NCBI GenBank assembly: GCA_022838705.1
Contig: JALHJZ010000001.1
Coordinates: 62,001 to 126,000 of the forward strand
Direction: 5' to 3'
Source: Candidatus Bipolaricaulota bacterium
GTDB taxonomy: Bacteria > Bipolaricaulota > Bipolaricaulia > Bipolaricaulales > Bipolaricaulaceae
Length of the DNA: 64,000 nt
This document shows, in pieces, positions 1 through 8,023 of this stretch. The first letter of the stretch is position 1, and every line of letters begins with the position of its first letter. The position numbers and the translations under genes were made by a program. Under the pieces are notes generated by a model. The model made no database searches and was not told the DNA's origin. It saw nothing but the letters and a program-made list of their open reading frames with translations.

Positions 1-206
1 CCATCGTGGACCGGATCCTGCGGGAGTTCCGGGAGAACAAGCGCGACGCGGCCGAGTTCTGGAACCCGCTCCAGGGGAAGCTCGTCTACATTCAGTACTT
101 CCCAGTGCGCGGTGCGAACGGGGAGTACCTGGGCACGGTCGAGGTGACCCAAGACATCGGGCCTCTCCAGAGGATCTCCGGAGAACGGCGCCTCCTCGAC
201 GACTGA
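1..206 (+). CDS. DUF438/PAS-domain protein, C-terminal fragment
   Basis: The window opens inside this gene, so only about the last 68 residues are visible. They resemble the C-terminal PAS domain of DUF438 (hemerythrin-like) proteins: a FREN.RD.AEFW segment, then YIQYFPVR, GEYLGTVEVTQD, and the closing SGERRLLDD. The family is common in anaerobes and is thought to sense redox state or bind a ligand through the PAS domain; the exact role is unknown. The reading frame is open from the first base. A CMD-family gene follows 20 bases downstream on the same strand and a flavodiiron gene overlaps that one, so the three probably form an oxygen/NO-response operon. The family assignment rests on motif resemblance only. 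Confidence 0.7.
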   Translation, partial: IVDRILREFRENKRDAAEFWNPLQGKLVYIQYFPVRGANGEYLGTVEVTQDIGPLQRISGERRLLDD

Positions 207-226
207 GGCAGGCGAAGGAGGATACG

Positions 227-592
227 ATGGGCAGACGGGAAGAGTTCTTCGCGGAGCGAGAACGGTTGAACGAGATCGTCCTCAAACGGGCGGACCTCAT
301 GACGAAGCGGCTATTCGCCCTCGATGCCCAGGCTTACGAAGACGGGGCGCTGCCCCGCAAGGTCAAGGAGCTCCTCGGGCTGGTGGCGTCCCTCGTCCTC
401 CGCTGCGACGACTGTATCACCTACCACGTCGTCGGGGCATGGGAGGCGGGGGCGACGGGGGAGGAGCTAACGGAAGCGATGTCGGTCGCGTTGGTGGTGG
501 GCGGGTCAATCGTCATCCCCCACCTCCGCCGGGCGGCCGCGCTGCTGGATGAACTGGAGGGAACCGATGAACTCAATCGCGATCGAGCTTAG
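227..592 (+). CDS. Carboxymuconolactone decarboxylase (AhpD-like) family protein
   Basis: A 121-residue all-helical CMD-family protein. It has the AhpD-type redox motif C60-x-x-C63-x-x-x-H67 (RCDDCITYH), which in this family supports thiol peroxidase or disulfide-reductase chemistry rather than decarboxylation. The C-terminal helices are typical of the fold (EELTEAMSVALVVGG). The ATG follows an AAGGAGG Shine-Dalgarno sequence at good spacing. It lies between a DUF438-type protein and a flavodiiron protein whose start overlaps its end, so a role in peroxide or oxygen defence is likely. The substrate cannot be told from sequence. Confidence 0.85.
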   Translation: MGRREEFFAERERLNEIVLKRADLMTKRLFALDAQAYEDGALPRKVKELLGLVASLVLRCDDCITYHVVGAWEAGATGEELTEAMSVALVVGGSIVIPHLRRAAALLDELEGTDELNRDRA

Positions 593-1742
593 GAAGGGCG
601 TGCACTGGGTCGGGGTCAAGGACTGGGGCCGACGGATGTTCGACGGGCTGATCCCGCTCCCCCACGGGACATCGTACAACGCGTACCTCGTCCAGGGAGA
701 GAAGACGGCCCTCGTGGACACGGTGAACCCGGGGTTCGAGGGCGAGCTCCTCGCCAAGATCGGGGCGGTTACGGATCCGGCGGCGCTCGACTATGTGGTC
801 ATGAACCATGCTGAGCCCGACCACGCTGGAGCGATCCCGATCGTCCTCGCGGCGAGCCCGAAATCAAGGCTCGTCCTCACCGCGAAGGGCGCCGACATGG
901 CGGCCCGTTACTACCGCGTGCCGCGGGAGCGGATGCAGGTGGTGGCCGACGGGGAGACGCTCGATCTGGGAGGCAAGACGCTACGGTTCGTGGATGCACC
1001 CTTCCTCCACTGGCCGGAGACGATGTTCACCTACGTGGTTGAGGACAGGATCCTCTTCCCGTGCGACTTTTTTGGATCTCACACCGCGGCGGGGGTGTAC
1101 GACGACGAGGTGGCGGATCTCGCCGTCCGCGCCCAGATGTACTTCGGTGAGATCATGATGCCGTTCCGCAAGGCCGGGGAGCGGGCGCTGAAGAAGCTCG
1201 CCGATCTCCCGATCGCTCTCATTGCCCCCAGCCACGGCCCACTGTGGCGCCATCCGGAGCGGATCCTCGACCTGTACCGGAAGTGGACGGCTGGGGAGAC
1301 TGCGGCGAAGGCCGTCGTCGCCTACGTGAGCATGTGGGGGTCCACAGAACGCCTCGTCCGCATCGTCGCCGAGACGTTGCTCGGCGAGGGGATCCGAGTG
1401 GCCGTGCACGACCTGGCGCAGGCGGACGTGGGCGACCTCGCCGGCGACCTCGTGGATGCGCGGGCGCTCGTCCTCGGGGCCCCAACCGTGTTGGGTGGCC
1501 TCCACCCCGCCGCCTTCAACGCCGCCAACCTCATCCGGGCCCTCAAGCCACCCCTCAAGTACGCCGCCCTCCTCAGCTCCTACGGGTGGGGCGGGGGCGC
1601 CGCGCGTCAGGCGAGTGAGGTCCTCGGCCCGACGGGGATCGAGGTCGTGGGCGCGGTGGAGATCCACGGTTCGCCCGCTGCGGAGGCAGAAGCCCAGGCG
1701 GCGGCCCTTGCCAGCATCCTGGCCACCCGGATCCGCAGCTAG
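567..1742 (+). CDS. fprA: Flavodiiron protein (A-type flavoprotein)
   Basis: A 391-residue flavodiiron protein, a cytoplasmic enzyme that reduces O2 to water and/or NO to N2O. The N-terminal metallo-beta-lactamase-like domain (1-240) carries the full diiron ligand set: H81-x-E83-x-D85 (MNHAEPDHAG), H149, D167 and H223. The C-terminal flavodoxin domain (from about 250) has the FMN phosphate loop YVSMWGSTERL. No rubredoxin domain is fused, so an external rubredoxin or similar partner is expected. ATG 567 is preferred over ATG 549 because GGAGGG lies six bases upstream; this makes it overlap the end of the CMD gene and be translationally coupled to it. The context fits an oxygen-detoxifying operon in an anaerobe. 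Confidence 0.93.
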   Translation: MNSIAIELRKGVHWVGVKDWGRRMFDGLIPLPHGTSYNAYLVQGEKTALVDTVNPGFEGELLAKIGAVTDPAALDYVVMNHAEPDHAGAIPIVLAASPKSRLVLTAKGADMAARYYRVPRERMQVVADGETLDLGGKTLRFVDAPFLHWPETMFTYVVEDRILFPCDFFGSHTAAGVYDDEVADLAVRAQMYFGEIMMPFRKAGERALKKLADLPIALIAPSHGPLWRHPERILDLYRKWTAGETAAKAVVAYVSMWGSTERLVRIVAETLLGEGIRVAVHDLAQADVGDLAGDLVDARALVLGAPTVLGGLHPAAFNAANLIRALKPPLKYAALLSSYGWGGGAARQASEVLGPTGIEVVGAVEIHGSPAAEAEAQAAALASILATRIRS

Positions 1743-1751
1743 CCCCGCTGG

Positions 1752-1824
1752 CTCCCCGGGGAGGACTCGAACCTCCGGCCCGCCGGTTAACAGCCGGCTG
1801 CTCTGCCAACTGAGCTACCGGGGA
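1752..1824 (-). tRNA. tRNA-Asn (GUU)
   Basis: Read on the minus strand this folds as a full cloverleaf: acceptor TCCCCGG/CCGGGGA, D arm GCTCAGTTGGCAGAGC, anticodon stem GCCGG/CCGGC with loop CTGTTAA (anticodon GTT), and T arm GGAGG-TTCGAGT-CCTCC. The discriminator base is G and CCA is not encoded. A promoter lies directly upstream at 1834-1863. Confidence 0.97.
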
Positions 1825-1833
1825 ATCACGCGA

Positions 1834-1863
1834 ATCCTACCGCGGCCACGGGGGAACCGTCAA
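1834..1863 (-). promoter_or_regulatory. Promoter of tRNA-Asn
   Basis: Minus-strand TTGACG (1858-1863), an 18-bp spacer and TAGGAT (1834-1839). The -10 ends nine bases before the mature tRNA 5' end, so the 5' leader must be only a few bases. Confidence 0.75.
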
Positions 1864-1864
1864 C

Positions 1865-2236
1865 TTAGGTTCCGACGTACACGTACACCGCCCGCTCCTG
1901 GGGGCCATCGAACTCGTAGAAGTACACGCGCTGGTCGTCGCCGAGGACCATCCGGCCATGCTCGACCACCCCCACCTCGGTGGGGGCAACGAACGCGGCC
2001 TTGGTGTACTCCGGCGTCTCTCGATCCGGGTTCACAGCGTCAAGGATCTGATCAAGTTTTGGCGCATTGGCCTCCTCGAGCGTGCGATGGATGCTCACCG
2101 CCGCCGCATCGTGCGGGATGTAGATGATCACAAACCCCTCCCGCGTCCCCGACTCAGCAACCGCTCCCTGGACCTCGTCGGTGATGTCCCGTGCCTCTTC
2201 GCGGCGCGTGGTCCGGATGGGGATCCTCTTCAGCAC
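1865..2236 (-). CDS. yjbQ: YjbQ/UPF0047 family protein
   Basis: A 123-residue UPF0047 protein. Family members show weak thiamin-phosphate synthase activity in E. coli, but the physiological role is unsettled. The recognisable parts are the IHRTLEEANAP segment and the family-typical end LGDDQRVYFYEFDGPQER. The start is GTG 2236, four bases after AAGGAGG. An in-frame upstream extension would run through the lysophospholipase gene and looks unlike the family. The GTG lies inside the last codons of the lysophospholipase, whose TGA is at 2230-2232, so the two genes are translationally coupled. Confidence 0.88.
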   Translation of the reverse strand: MLKRIPIRTTRREEARDITDEVQGAVAESGTREGFVIIYIPHDAAAVSIHRTLEEANAPKLDQILDAVNPDRETPEYTKAAFVAPTEVGVVEHGRMVLGDDQRVYFYEFDGPQERAVYVYVGT

Positions 2237-3105
2237 ATGACCTCCTTCGTTCTGATCTCGCCTTCCGTGCGGCTCCGCTCGTCGAGCCAGGAGGCGATGT
2301 CCTCCCACACCCGTTCCTTCCCGATCTCGTTCAGGACCTCGTGAAGGAACCCCCCGTAGACGTTCAGGGTCTTGTCATGGGATCCGGCGGCGGCGAAAAA
2401 GCGGCGCGTCGCGGAGACGCTGGCAATCGGGTCAGCGTCGCCGTGGAGGAGGAGAAGGGGGATCGAAAGTTCGGGGGCCCAAGCGAATGCGTCACCCTGC
2501 GCCGTCAAGGTCTCGGTGAGCCAGCGGGCAGTGGCTTTCCTATGCATGAGGGGGTCGCGCCCGTACTCCGCCACGATTTCCGGATCGCGGCTCACGAGCG
2601 CTCCCCCTAGGCCGCTCGGACTGGAGAACGAGGGCCACCCGCGCGACAGGACGCGGGAGAGGGCTATCTTCCAGGTGGGGATCGGGAGCTCCGCCTTCAA
2701 AAACGGGGCGCTCAGAATGAGTCCTCCCAGGCCCTCCGCCCCTCCCTGGAGGTACCGGATGGCGATGAGCCCGCCCAGGGAGTGGCCGAGGAGGAACACG
2801 GGCCTCCCTCCGGCGCGTCCCTGGAGGAACCCGTGGAGGGCAGTGGCGTCGTAGAGGTAGTCCGCGAACCGGCGGATGTGCCCCCGTCGCCCCGGGCTAT
2901 TGCCGTGGCCCCGCAGGTCGCACGCCGCCACGGACCAGCCGCGCGCGTTCAGCCAGCGCGCGAACCCGTCGTACCGCCCGGAGTGCTCGCCGTAGCCATG
3001 GATGATCCCCAGCGAGCCCTTGCCCTCCCCCGGCCAGACCCGCACGAACAGGGACAGGCCATCCGCCGTTCGGAGGGAGCGCGGTATCTCGGTGGGGGTC
3101 TCCAT
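2230..3105 (-). CDS. Alpha/beta hydrolase, lysophospholipase / monoacylglycerol lipase type
   Basis: A 291-residue cytosolic serine hydrolase of the PldB/monoglyceride lipase group. Visible elements are the oxyanion-hole region IIHGYGEHSGRY (34-45), DLRGHGNSPG, the nucleophile elbow GHSLGG with S109, the acid in HGDADPI (D225) and the catalytic H255 (GFLHEV). The probable substrates are monoacylglycerols or lysophospholipids; this is family knowledge. I chose the ATG at 3105, where similarity to the family begins. No strong Shine-Dalgarno sequence is present. It is followed by the overlapping yjbQ gene. Confidence 0.85.
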   Translation of the reverse strand: METPTEIPRSLRTADGLSLFVRVWPGEGKGSLGIIHGYGEHSGRYDGFARWLNARGWSVAACDLRGHGNSPGRRGHIRRFADYLYDATALHGFLQGRAGGRPVFLLGHSLGGLIAIRYLQGGAEGLGGLILSAPFLKAELPIPTWKIALSRVLSRGWPSFSSPSGLGGALVSRDPEIVAEYGRDPLMHRKATARWLTETLTAQGDAFAWAPELSIPLLLLHGDADPIASVSATRRFFAAAGSHDKTLNVYGGFLHEVLNEIGKERVWEDIASWLDERSRTEGEIRTKEVMC

Positions 3106-3186
3106 GGCGGGAATTGAACCCCAACCACCGGCGCGGGACAAGGGGGATCCAGGTCAGGAGATCGCGCCGTGCCTCCCCGGCCCCAG

Positions 3187-3216
3187 TTGTCGCAGCATCG
3201 CGGTCGGCCCTACAAT
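3187..3216 (+). promoter_or_regulatory. Promoter of nfeD-floA operon, probably leaderless
   Basis: TTGTCG (3187-3192), 18-bp spacer, TACAAT (3211-3216). The nfeD ATG is six bases after the -10, so transcription would start at or next to the A of ATG. No Shine-Dalgarno sequence is present. Confidence 0.7.
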
Positions 3217-3222
3217 CTTCCC

Positions 3223-4554
3223 ATGAGGAAGCTCGCCCTGGTTACGCTCATCAGCCTGGTGGCCCTCGCCGGTGCGGGGGCGGAGGTGTGGCTCCTCCGC
3301 ATCGAAGGGGAGATCGGGCGGGGGACCGTTTCCTTCGTGCGCACGGGCCTCGCCGAGGCAGAGGCAGCGGGGGCAGCGGCGGTGGTGTTCGACTTCGCGA
3401 CCCCCGGGGGGTACCTCGACGCCGCGACGGCGTGCCGGGACCTCATCCTCGGGGCGGGGGTGCCGACGATCGCCTACGTGAACCGGGAGGCGTACTCGGC
3501 GGGGGCCCTCCTCGCACTCGCCTGCAACCGGATCTACTTCGCCCCCGGGGGGGTGATGGGCGCCGCCACCCCCGTCTACTTCGACGCGAGCGGGGAGTTG
3601 ACGACCGCGCCCGAGAAAACGCTCTCGGCGGTGCGCGGTCTATTCCGAGCCACGGCCGAGGAGCGCGGCCGCGATCCGAACGTGGCGGAGGCGATGGTCG
3701 ACCCGGCGCTGGAGGTCCCCGGCCTCGTGGAACGGGGGAGGCTCCTCACCCTCACCGCCCGCTCGGCAGCCGAGTGGGGGTACTCCGACGGCGACGCGGC
3801 CACCCTCGGCGAGCTCCTCGACGCGGCCGGCCTGGCGGGGATGGTGGTGCAGGAATACCACCCCCGGTGGGTGGACTCCGCGGTAGCGACCCTGACCACC
3901 CCCTGGCTGTCCGCCCTCCTCATCGCGATCGCCGTCCTCGGCCTCCTCATCGAGGCCGTGACCCCGGGGTTCGGGGTGTTCGGCGCGATCGGGCTCGCGT
4001 CGCTCGCCGTCTTCTTCTGGGCCCACAACCTCGCCGGCTTGGCAGGGTGGGAATCGCTCGTGTTCCTCGCAGCCGGGATTGTGGCCATCGTGCTCGAGAT
4101 CTTCGTGTTCACCGCCACCGACTTCGGGCTCGCCGGGATCGTTGGGTTGGTTCTGATCGGGCTTGGCCTCTATTCAGCAATGGTCGGGCCCTTCACCCAA
4201 CCGAGCCAGGCCGGGCCCGCTGTGGGCGCGGTGTCCGTCGCCCTGCTGGTGGGCCTCGTGCTGACCGTGGTCATCCTCACCCGGCTCCCCCGCTCCCGGC
4301 TCCGGCTAGGAGGGGTGATCCTCCAGTCGGCGATCACCAGCCGCGCCGGGGACAAGACGCAGGTTGCGCCCACGGAATGGGTTGGCAGAGCCGGGATCGC
4401 CCGTACCGATCTCCGGCCGGTGGGGCAGGCCGATTTCAAGGGTGAGCTCCTGGACGTCGTGGCGGAGGAAGGATTCCTCCCCAAGGGGACCGAGGTCGAG
4501 GTCGTGCGCGACGAGGGGTTCCGCAAGGTCGTGCGCAAGCGAAAGGAGGGGTAG
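3223..4554 (+). CDS. nfeD: NfeD-family membrane serine protease (NfeD1b type)
   Basis: A 443-residue membrane protein. Residues 1-20 are a signal or transmembrane segment. A ClpP-like protease domain follows, with candidate catalytic S92 (YSAGALLALA) and K132 (TAPEKTLSAV), then the APGGVMGAATPV strand. Four or five transmembrane helices occupy roughly 220-370. A C-terminal NfeD OB-fold (about 385-435) contains VGRAGIARTDLRPVG. Long NfeD proteins are encoded next to flotillins or stomatins and are thought to process or partner them; floA follows here directly. The start is ATG 3223, which is next to a -10 box and has no Shine-Dalgarno sequence. Confidence 0.92.
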   Translation: MRKLALVTLISLVALAGAGAEVWLLRIEGEIGRGTVSFVRTGLAEAEAAGAAAVVFDFATPGGYLDAATACRDLILGAGVPTIAYVNREAYSAGALLALACNRIYFAPGGVMGAATPVYFDASGELTTAPEKTLSAVRGLFRATAEERGRDPNVAEAMVDPALEVPGLVERGRLLTLTARSAAEWGYSDGDAATLGELLDAAGLAGMVVQEYHPRWVDSAVATLTTPWLSALLIAIAVLGLLIEAVTPGFGVFGAIGLASLAVFFWAHNLAGLAGWESLVFLAAGIVAIVLEIFVFTATDFGLAGIVGLVLIGLGLYSAMVGPFTQPSQAGPAVGAVSVALLVGLVLTVVILTRLPRSRLRLGGVILQSAITSRAGDKTQVAPTEWVGRAGIARTDLRPVGQADFKGELLDVVAEEGFLPKGTEVEVVRDEGFRKVVRKRKEG

Positions 4555-5562
4555 ATGGATGGAATGACGTTGTGGATTGTTCTGGGAGCGCTGGTTCTTC
4601 TTTTCCTGTGGCTGTTCTTCTACTTCGTCCCCGTGGGCCTGTGGATCTCTACGCTCGCGGCGGGCGTCCCCGTGGGTCCGACGACGTTCATCGGGATGCG
4701 CCTACGGAAGGTGAACCCCCATCGCGTGATCATGCCCATGATCGCAGCGTGGAAGGCGGGGATCAAGCTCACCACCTCCGACCTCGAGGCGCACTACCTC
4801 GCGGGGGGGAACGTGGAACGGGTGGTGCGGGCGCTCATCTCCGCCGACAAGGCCGGGATCGCCCTGGGGTTCCAGCGCGCGGCGGCGATCGATCTCGCTG
4901 GCCGTGACGTGTACGACGCGGTGGCGATGAGCGTGAACCCGCGCGTGATCGAGACCCCGAAGGTGGCGGCGGTGGCCAAGGACGGGATCGAGCTCCTCGC
5001 CATTGCCAAGATCACGGTGCGGGCGAACATCGAGCGCCTCGTGGGTGGCGCCACTGAGGCGACCGTGATCGCCCGCGTCGGGGAGGGAATCGTGTCCGCG
5101 ATCGGGTCCGCCAGCTCCCACAAGGAAGTCCTGGAGAACCCGGATTCGATCTCCAAGCTCGTCCTGTCCAAGGGCCTCGACGCCGGGACCGCGTTCGAGC
5201 TCCTGTCGATCGACATCGCTGACGTGGACGTGGGCCGCAACATCGGGGCCGAGCTCCAGACCGCCCAGGCCGAGGCCGACCTCAAGGTGGCGCGGGCGAA
5301 GGCCGAAGAGCGGCGGGCGATGGCGATCGCCCGGGAGCAGGAGATGCTGGCGCTCGTTCAGGAGAGGAGGGCGGCGGTGGTCGAGGCCGAGGCGGAGATC
5401 CCGCGGGCGATCGCGGAGGCGTTCCGCAAAGGGCAGCTCGGGATCATGGACTACTACCGGATGCGGAACATCCAGGCCGACACCGCGATGCGCGAGGGGA
5501 TCGCGAAGCCCGAGGAGCGGCCGCGCGGCCATGAGGAACCGCCGGCGGGAGGGAAACTGTGA
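4555..5562 (+). CDS. floA: Flotillin-like protein FloA
   Basis: A 335-residue bacterial flotillin (UPF0365/SPFH family), a membrane scaffold of functional microdomains. An N-terminal hydrophobic hairpin (about 5-38) anchors it. The SPFH core (about 45-210) includes the family-typical [13 protein letters not shown] and [14 protein letters not shown]. An alanine/glutamate-rich coiled coil (about 215-290) follows, and the end is charged and proline-rich. The ATG has a strong AAAGGAGGG Shine-Dalgarno sequence and immediately follows the nfeD stop. A 41-codon gene overlaps its end. Confidence 0.95.
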   Translation: MDGMTLWIVLGALVLLFLWLFFYFVPVGLWISTLAAGVPVGPTTFIGMRLRKVNPHRVIMPMIAAWKAGIKLTTSDLEAHYLAGGNVERVVRALISADKAGIALGFQRAAAIDLAGRDVYDAVAMSVNPRVIETPKVAAVAKDGIELLAIAKITVRANIERLVGGATEATVIARVGEGIVSAIGSASSHKEVLENPDSISKLVLSKGLDAGTAFELLSIDIADVDVGRNIGAELQTAQAEADLKVARAKAEERRAMAIAREQEMLALVQERRAAVVEAEAEIPRAIAEAFRKGQLGIMDYYRMRNIQADTAMREGIAKPEERPRGHEEPPAGGKL

Positions 5563-5684
5563 CAAAGGAGATAGGCACAAGGGTTCGGGACCTCCTGCGG
5601 ACGGATCCGCAGCTCGCGATCGTCCTCGGGGAGATCCTCGGCCCGCCGGTGGGCTCGCCCGAGGCCCCTCCCCGTCCCTGGTAG
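5559..5684 (+). CDS. Small protein encoded downstream of FloA
   Basis: A 41-residue reading frame ([15 protein letters not shown] at the N-terminus, ending APPRPW) whose GTG overlaps the floA stop as GTGA, with GGGAGGG at suitable spacing. It is soluble, with a predicted amphipathic helix (residues 5-30). In Bacillus subtilis a small gene (yqfB) also follows the nfeD-like and floA genes, so position alone hints at a small partner of the flotillin. I recognise no sequence homology. The coupling and Shine-Dalgarno sequence make it more likely real than chance. Confidence 0.55.
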   Translation: MTKEIGTRVRDLLRTDPQLAIVLGEILGPPVGSPEAPPRPW

Positions 5685-5696
5685 GAAGATAGTGCC

Positions 5697-6326
5697 CTAC
5701 CTCGTGCCGGGAAGCGGGGGCACCGGGTCCCTCACCAGGGCCCACGCGGTGAGATCGGTCCCCGGGAGGGAGGATTCGGCGACGATGCGAAACCCGAAGT
5801 GCTCGTATATGGGTACCGCCTTCCCGTTCACCGTGTCCACGTAGCACGGGCGGCCCTCCCGGTCGAGCCGGGCGAGGACAGGGCGGAGGAGCCGGCCCGC
5901 GTGGCCTTCCCCCTGGAACTGGGGGGCGACGCCAAGGATGAACAGGAACAGGTGGTCCGGCGGGGCGAGCCGTCGCTGTAGCGCGTCGAGATGGGCCCCG
6001 GCAGCCCGCAGCCGGTTGCCCCCATGACGAGCGAGGGCGAGGAGGATCGAGGGCGGGACCGAGCGGATGGTCTTCCCGAACGTCATCGGGAAGTGGGACG
6101 AGGGAACCCACGCTGCCACGCCCTCGAAGACGCGCGAGGTCGCGTAGACCTCCCCGTAGCACGCGGCGTAGTGGAGGATGATTCGGGAGAAGGCTCGGGC
6201 CAGCTGGCCTCGTCCCTCCGGGCGAGGGCAGGCGAAGGTGAGGAGCGGGTAGTCCCGGAACGCCGCGGCGAGGGCCTCCGCTGCCTGGGCCACGTCGTCC
6301 CTCCCCAGCTGCACCAGCTCGCTCAT
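5697..6326 (-). CDS. GNAT-family N-acetyltransferase
   Basis: A 209-residue acetyltransferase. The acetyl-CoA binding motif A is at about 129-148 (FILGVAPQFQGEGHAG, the Q/RxxGxG/A pattern), and a C-terminal YEHFGFRIVAES strand completes the fold. It is a long-form GNAT; the substrate is unknown. The ATG at 6326 is preceded by GGAGGGG. It is divergent from the metallo-beta-lactamase gene and its end faces the floA cluster. Confidence 0.85.
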   Translation of the reverse strand: MSELVQLGRDDVAQAAEALAAAFRDYPLLTFACPRPEGRGQLARAFSRIILHYAACYGEVYATSRVFEGVAAWVPSSHFPMTFGKTIRSVPPSILLALARHGGNRLRAAGAHLDALQRRLAPPDHLFLFILGVAPQFQGEGHAGRLLRPVLARLDREGRPCYVDTVNGKAVPIYEHFGFRIVAESSLPGTDLTAWALVRDPVPPLPGTR

Positions 6327-6378
6327 CGCCCCTCCGGTCAAGCCCAACGTCCGGCGTCCATGGTACGATACAGCGGCC

Positions 6379-7932
6379 GTGGAGCTCAGGATCCTCGATG
6401 GGGCGGACTCGATCGGGGGGACGAAGGTCTTCCTCAATACCGGCGCGAGCCGGCTCCTCCTCGATTTCGGGATCAACTACAAGCGGTTTGGGCTGTACTT
6501 CGAGGAGTACCTCAAGCCGCGGAGCTCCCAGGGCGTGGCCGACCTGTGGCAGCTCGGGCTCATCCCCCCCTGCCCCGACCTCTACCGCCCCGATCTCCTG
6601 GTGGAGGGGCTCGCCCCGGCGGGAGACGAGCTCGCCGTGGACCTCATCCTCCTTTCCCATCCCCACATGGATCACTGTGGCCTCCTCGGCGTGGTGCGGC
6701 CGGAGATCCCGGTGGGCGCCTCCCCGCGGGGGTGGGCTGTTCTGAAGGCAATCCAGGACGTGGGCAAGTCCGAGTTCTATGCCGAGACGGCGTATGTCGT
6801 GCCCCGCGTGCCCCAGAGCAGGCGCGCCCTCGCCGCCGCTGGGGTCAAGGATCGGCCTGCCCAGGGGCGGGAGATCCGGTTCATCGGAGGGAAGGCCGGC
6901 CCCGAGCTGCGGGAGTTCCTCTCCTCTCCGCCGAGCCCGAGCGGCCGCGGCCTCGAACCGGCTGGGATCCACGAGTTCGCGGGCCAGGTGGGAGGGTATG
7001 AAGTGCGGGCGTTCCCCGTCGACCACTCCGTCCCGGGCGCCCTCGCCTACGCTGTCGAGACCGACCGGGGCTGGGTCGTGTACACCGGCGACCTCCGCCG
7101 GCACGGGACCGAGGGGGAGATGACGCAGCGGTTCATCGAGGAGGCGCGGGCCCTGCGCCCCGCCCTCCTCCTCATCGAGGGGACGCGGGCTGGCCGGGCG
7201 GAGGGGGAGTGCACAACCGAGGACCAGGTTCGGGCGCGGGCCCACGACATCGTCGCCCGGAGCAAGGGACGGCTCGTCCTCGCCGACTTCAGCCCCCGTC
7301 ACGTGGAGCGGCTCACGGCCTTCCTTGACATCGCCGCGACGACCGACCGGCGGCTGGCGATCCTCGCCAAGGACATGTACCTCCTCGAGGCCCTCGCGCG
7401 GTGCGGAGGGATGGAGGACGTGGTGGGCTCCCCGCACCTCGTCGTGTACGACGACGTTGTGGTCAAGCCCGACATCTGGAACCGGGACCTCCGCGAGCGG
7501 CACCACTCCCGCCTCGTGGGGCCCGCCGAGGTGCGGGCCGATCCAGGCGGGTACATCCTCGCGTTCAGCTTTTGGGATCTGAAGAACCTCCTCGACATCC
7601 GGCCCGCGGGCGGGGTGTACCTCTACTCGTCGAGCGAAGCGTACGGGGAGGAGCAGGCGATCGACATGCACCGGCTTTGGAATTGGCTCCAGCTGTTCGG
7701 GTTCGAGGTCCACGGGTTCGCGGTGGACGCGCCCGGGGAGCTCTCGTTCGGCGGGGGGCTCCACGCCTCCGGCCACGCCAGTGGGGAGGAGCTCCTGGCG
7801 ATGGCCCGCGAGATCGGGCCGCGGGTCCTGGTGCCCCTCCACACCGAACGGCCGGATTTGTTCGTCACGGGCCTGCGGGGGGAGCCGATCGAGGTCCGCC
7901 TCATCCCCAACGGCGCCTCCCTTTCGCTTTAG
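6379..7932 (+). CDS. Metallo-beta-lactamase / beta-CASP family nuclease (RNase J-like)
   Basis: A 517-residue cytoplasmic metallohydrolase. The zinc-binding HPHMDH motif is at 94-99 (LLSHPHMDHCG). Further metal-site segments are PVDHSVPGALA and VYTGDLRRHG. The C-terminal part shows the beta-CASP/RNase J signature, with SGHASGEELL followed by VPLHTERPDLF. These features indicate RNA processing or exonuclease activity. It lacks the usual RNase J start and is probably a paralogous class. The start is GTG 6379, nine bases after TACGAT (6364-6369), with no Shine-Dalgarno sequence, so it may be leaderless. Confidence 0.8.
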   Translation: MELRILDGADSIGGTKVFLNTGASRLLLDFGINYKRFGLYFEEYLKPRSSQGVADLWQLGLIPPCPDLYRPDLLVEGLAPAGDELAVDLILLSHPHMDHCGLLGVVRPEIPVGASPRGWAVLKAIQDVGKSEFYAETAYVVPRVPQSRRALAAAGVKDRPAQGREIRFIGGKAGPELREFLSSPPSPSGRGLEPAGIHEFAGQVGGYEVRAFPVDHSVPGALAYAVETDRGWVVYTGDLRRHGTEGEMTQRFIEEARALRPALLLIEGTRAGRAEGECTTEDQVRARAHDIVARSKGRLVLADFSPRHVERLTAFLDIAATTDRRLAILAKDMYLLEALARCGGMEDVVGSPHLVVYDDVVVKPDIWNRDLRERHHSRLVGPAEVRADPGGYILAFSFWDLKNLLDIRPAGGVYLYSSSEAYGEEQAIDMHRLWNWLQLFGFEVHGFAVDAPGELSFGGGLHASGHASGEELLAMAREIGPRVLVPLHTERPDLFVTGLRGEPIEVRLIPNGASLSL

Positions 7933-8023
7933 TCCTGCGACAGGGGCACCCGTCAGGCGGGGCTACGGGGTCACGATCGCCCTCGCCCCTAAAGGACCCA
8001 TTCCCACGGCCACTCTTCTTCGG

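Noticed and set aside
3106..3126. tRNA T-arm-like sequence (GGTTCAATTCCC) on the minus strand just upstream of the lysophospholipase
   Set aside because: The stem does not pair beyond three bases and no D arm, anticodon arm or acceptor stem is found on either side.
4702..7842. Very long open frame on the minus strand across floA, the acetyltransferase and the beta-CASP gene
   Set aside because: It is antisense to genes with clear family motifs and its sequence is low-complexity His/Pro/Arg-rich, the usual artefact of GC-rich DNA.
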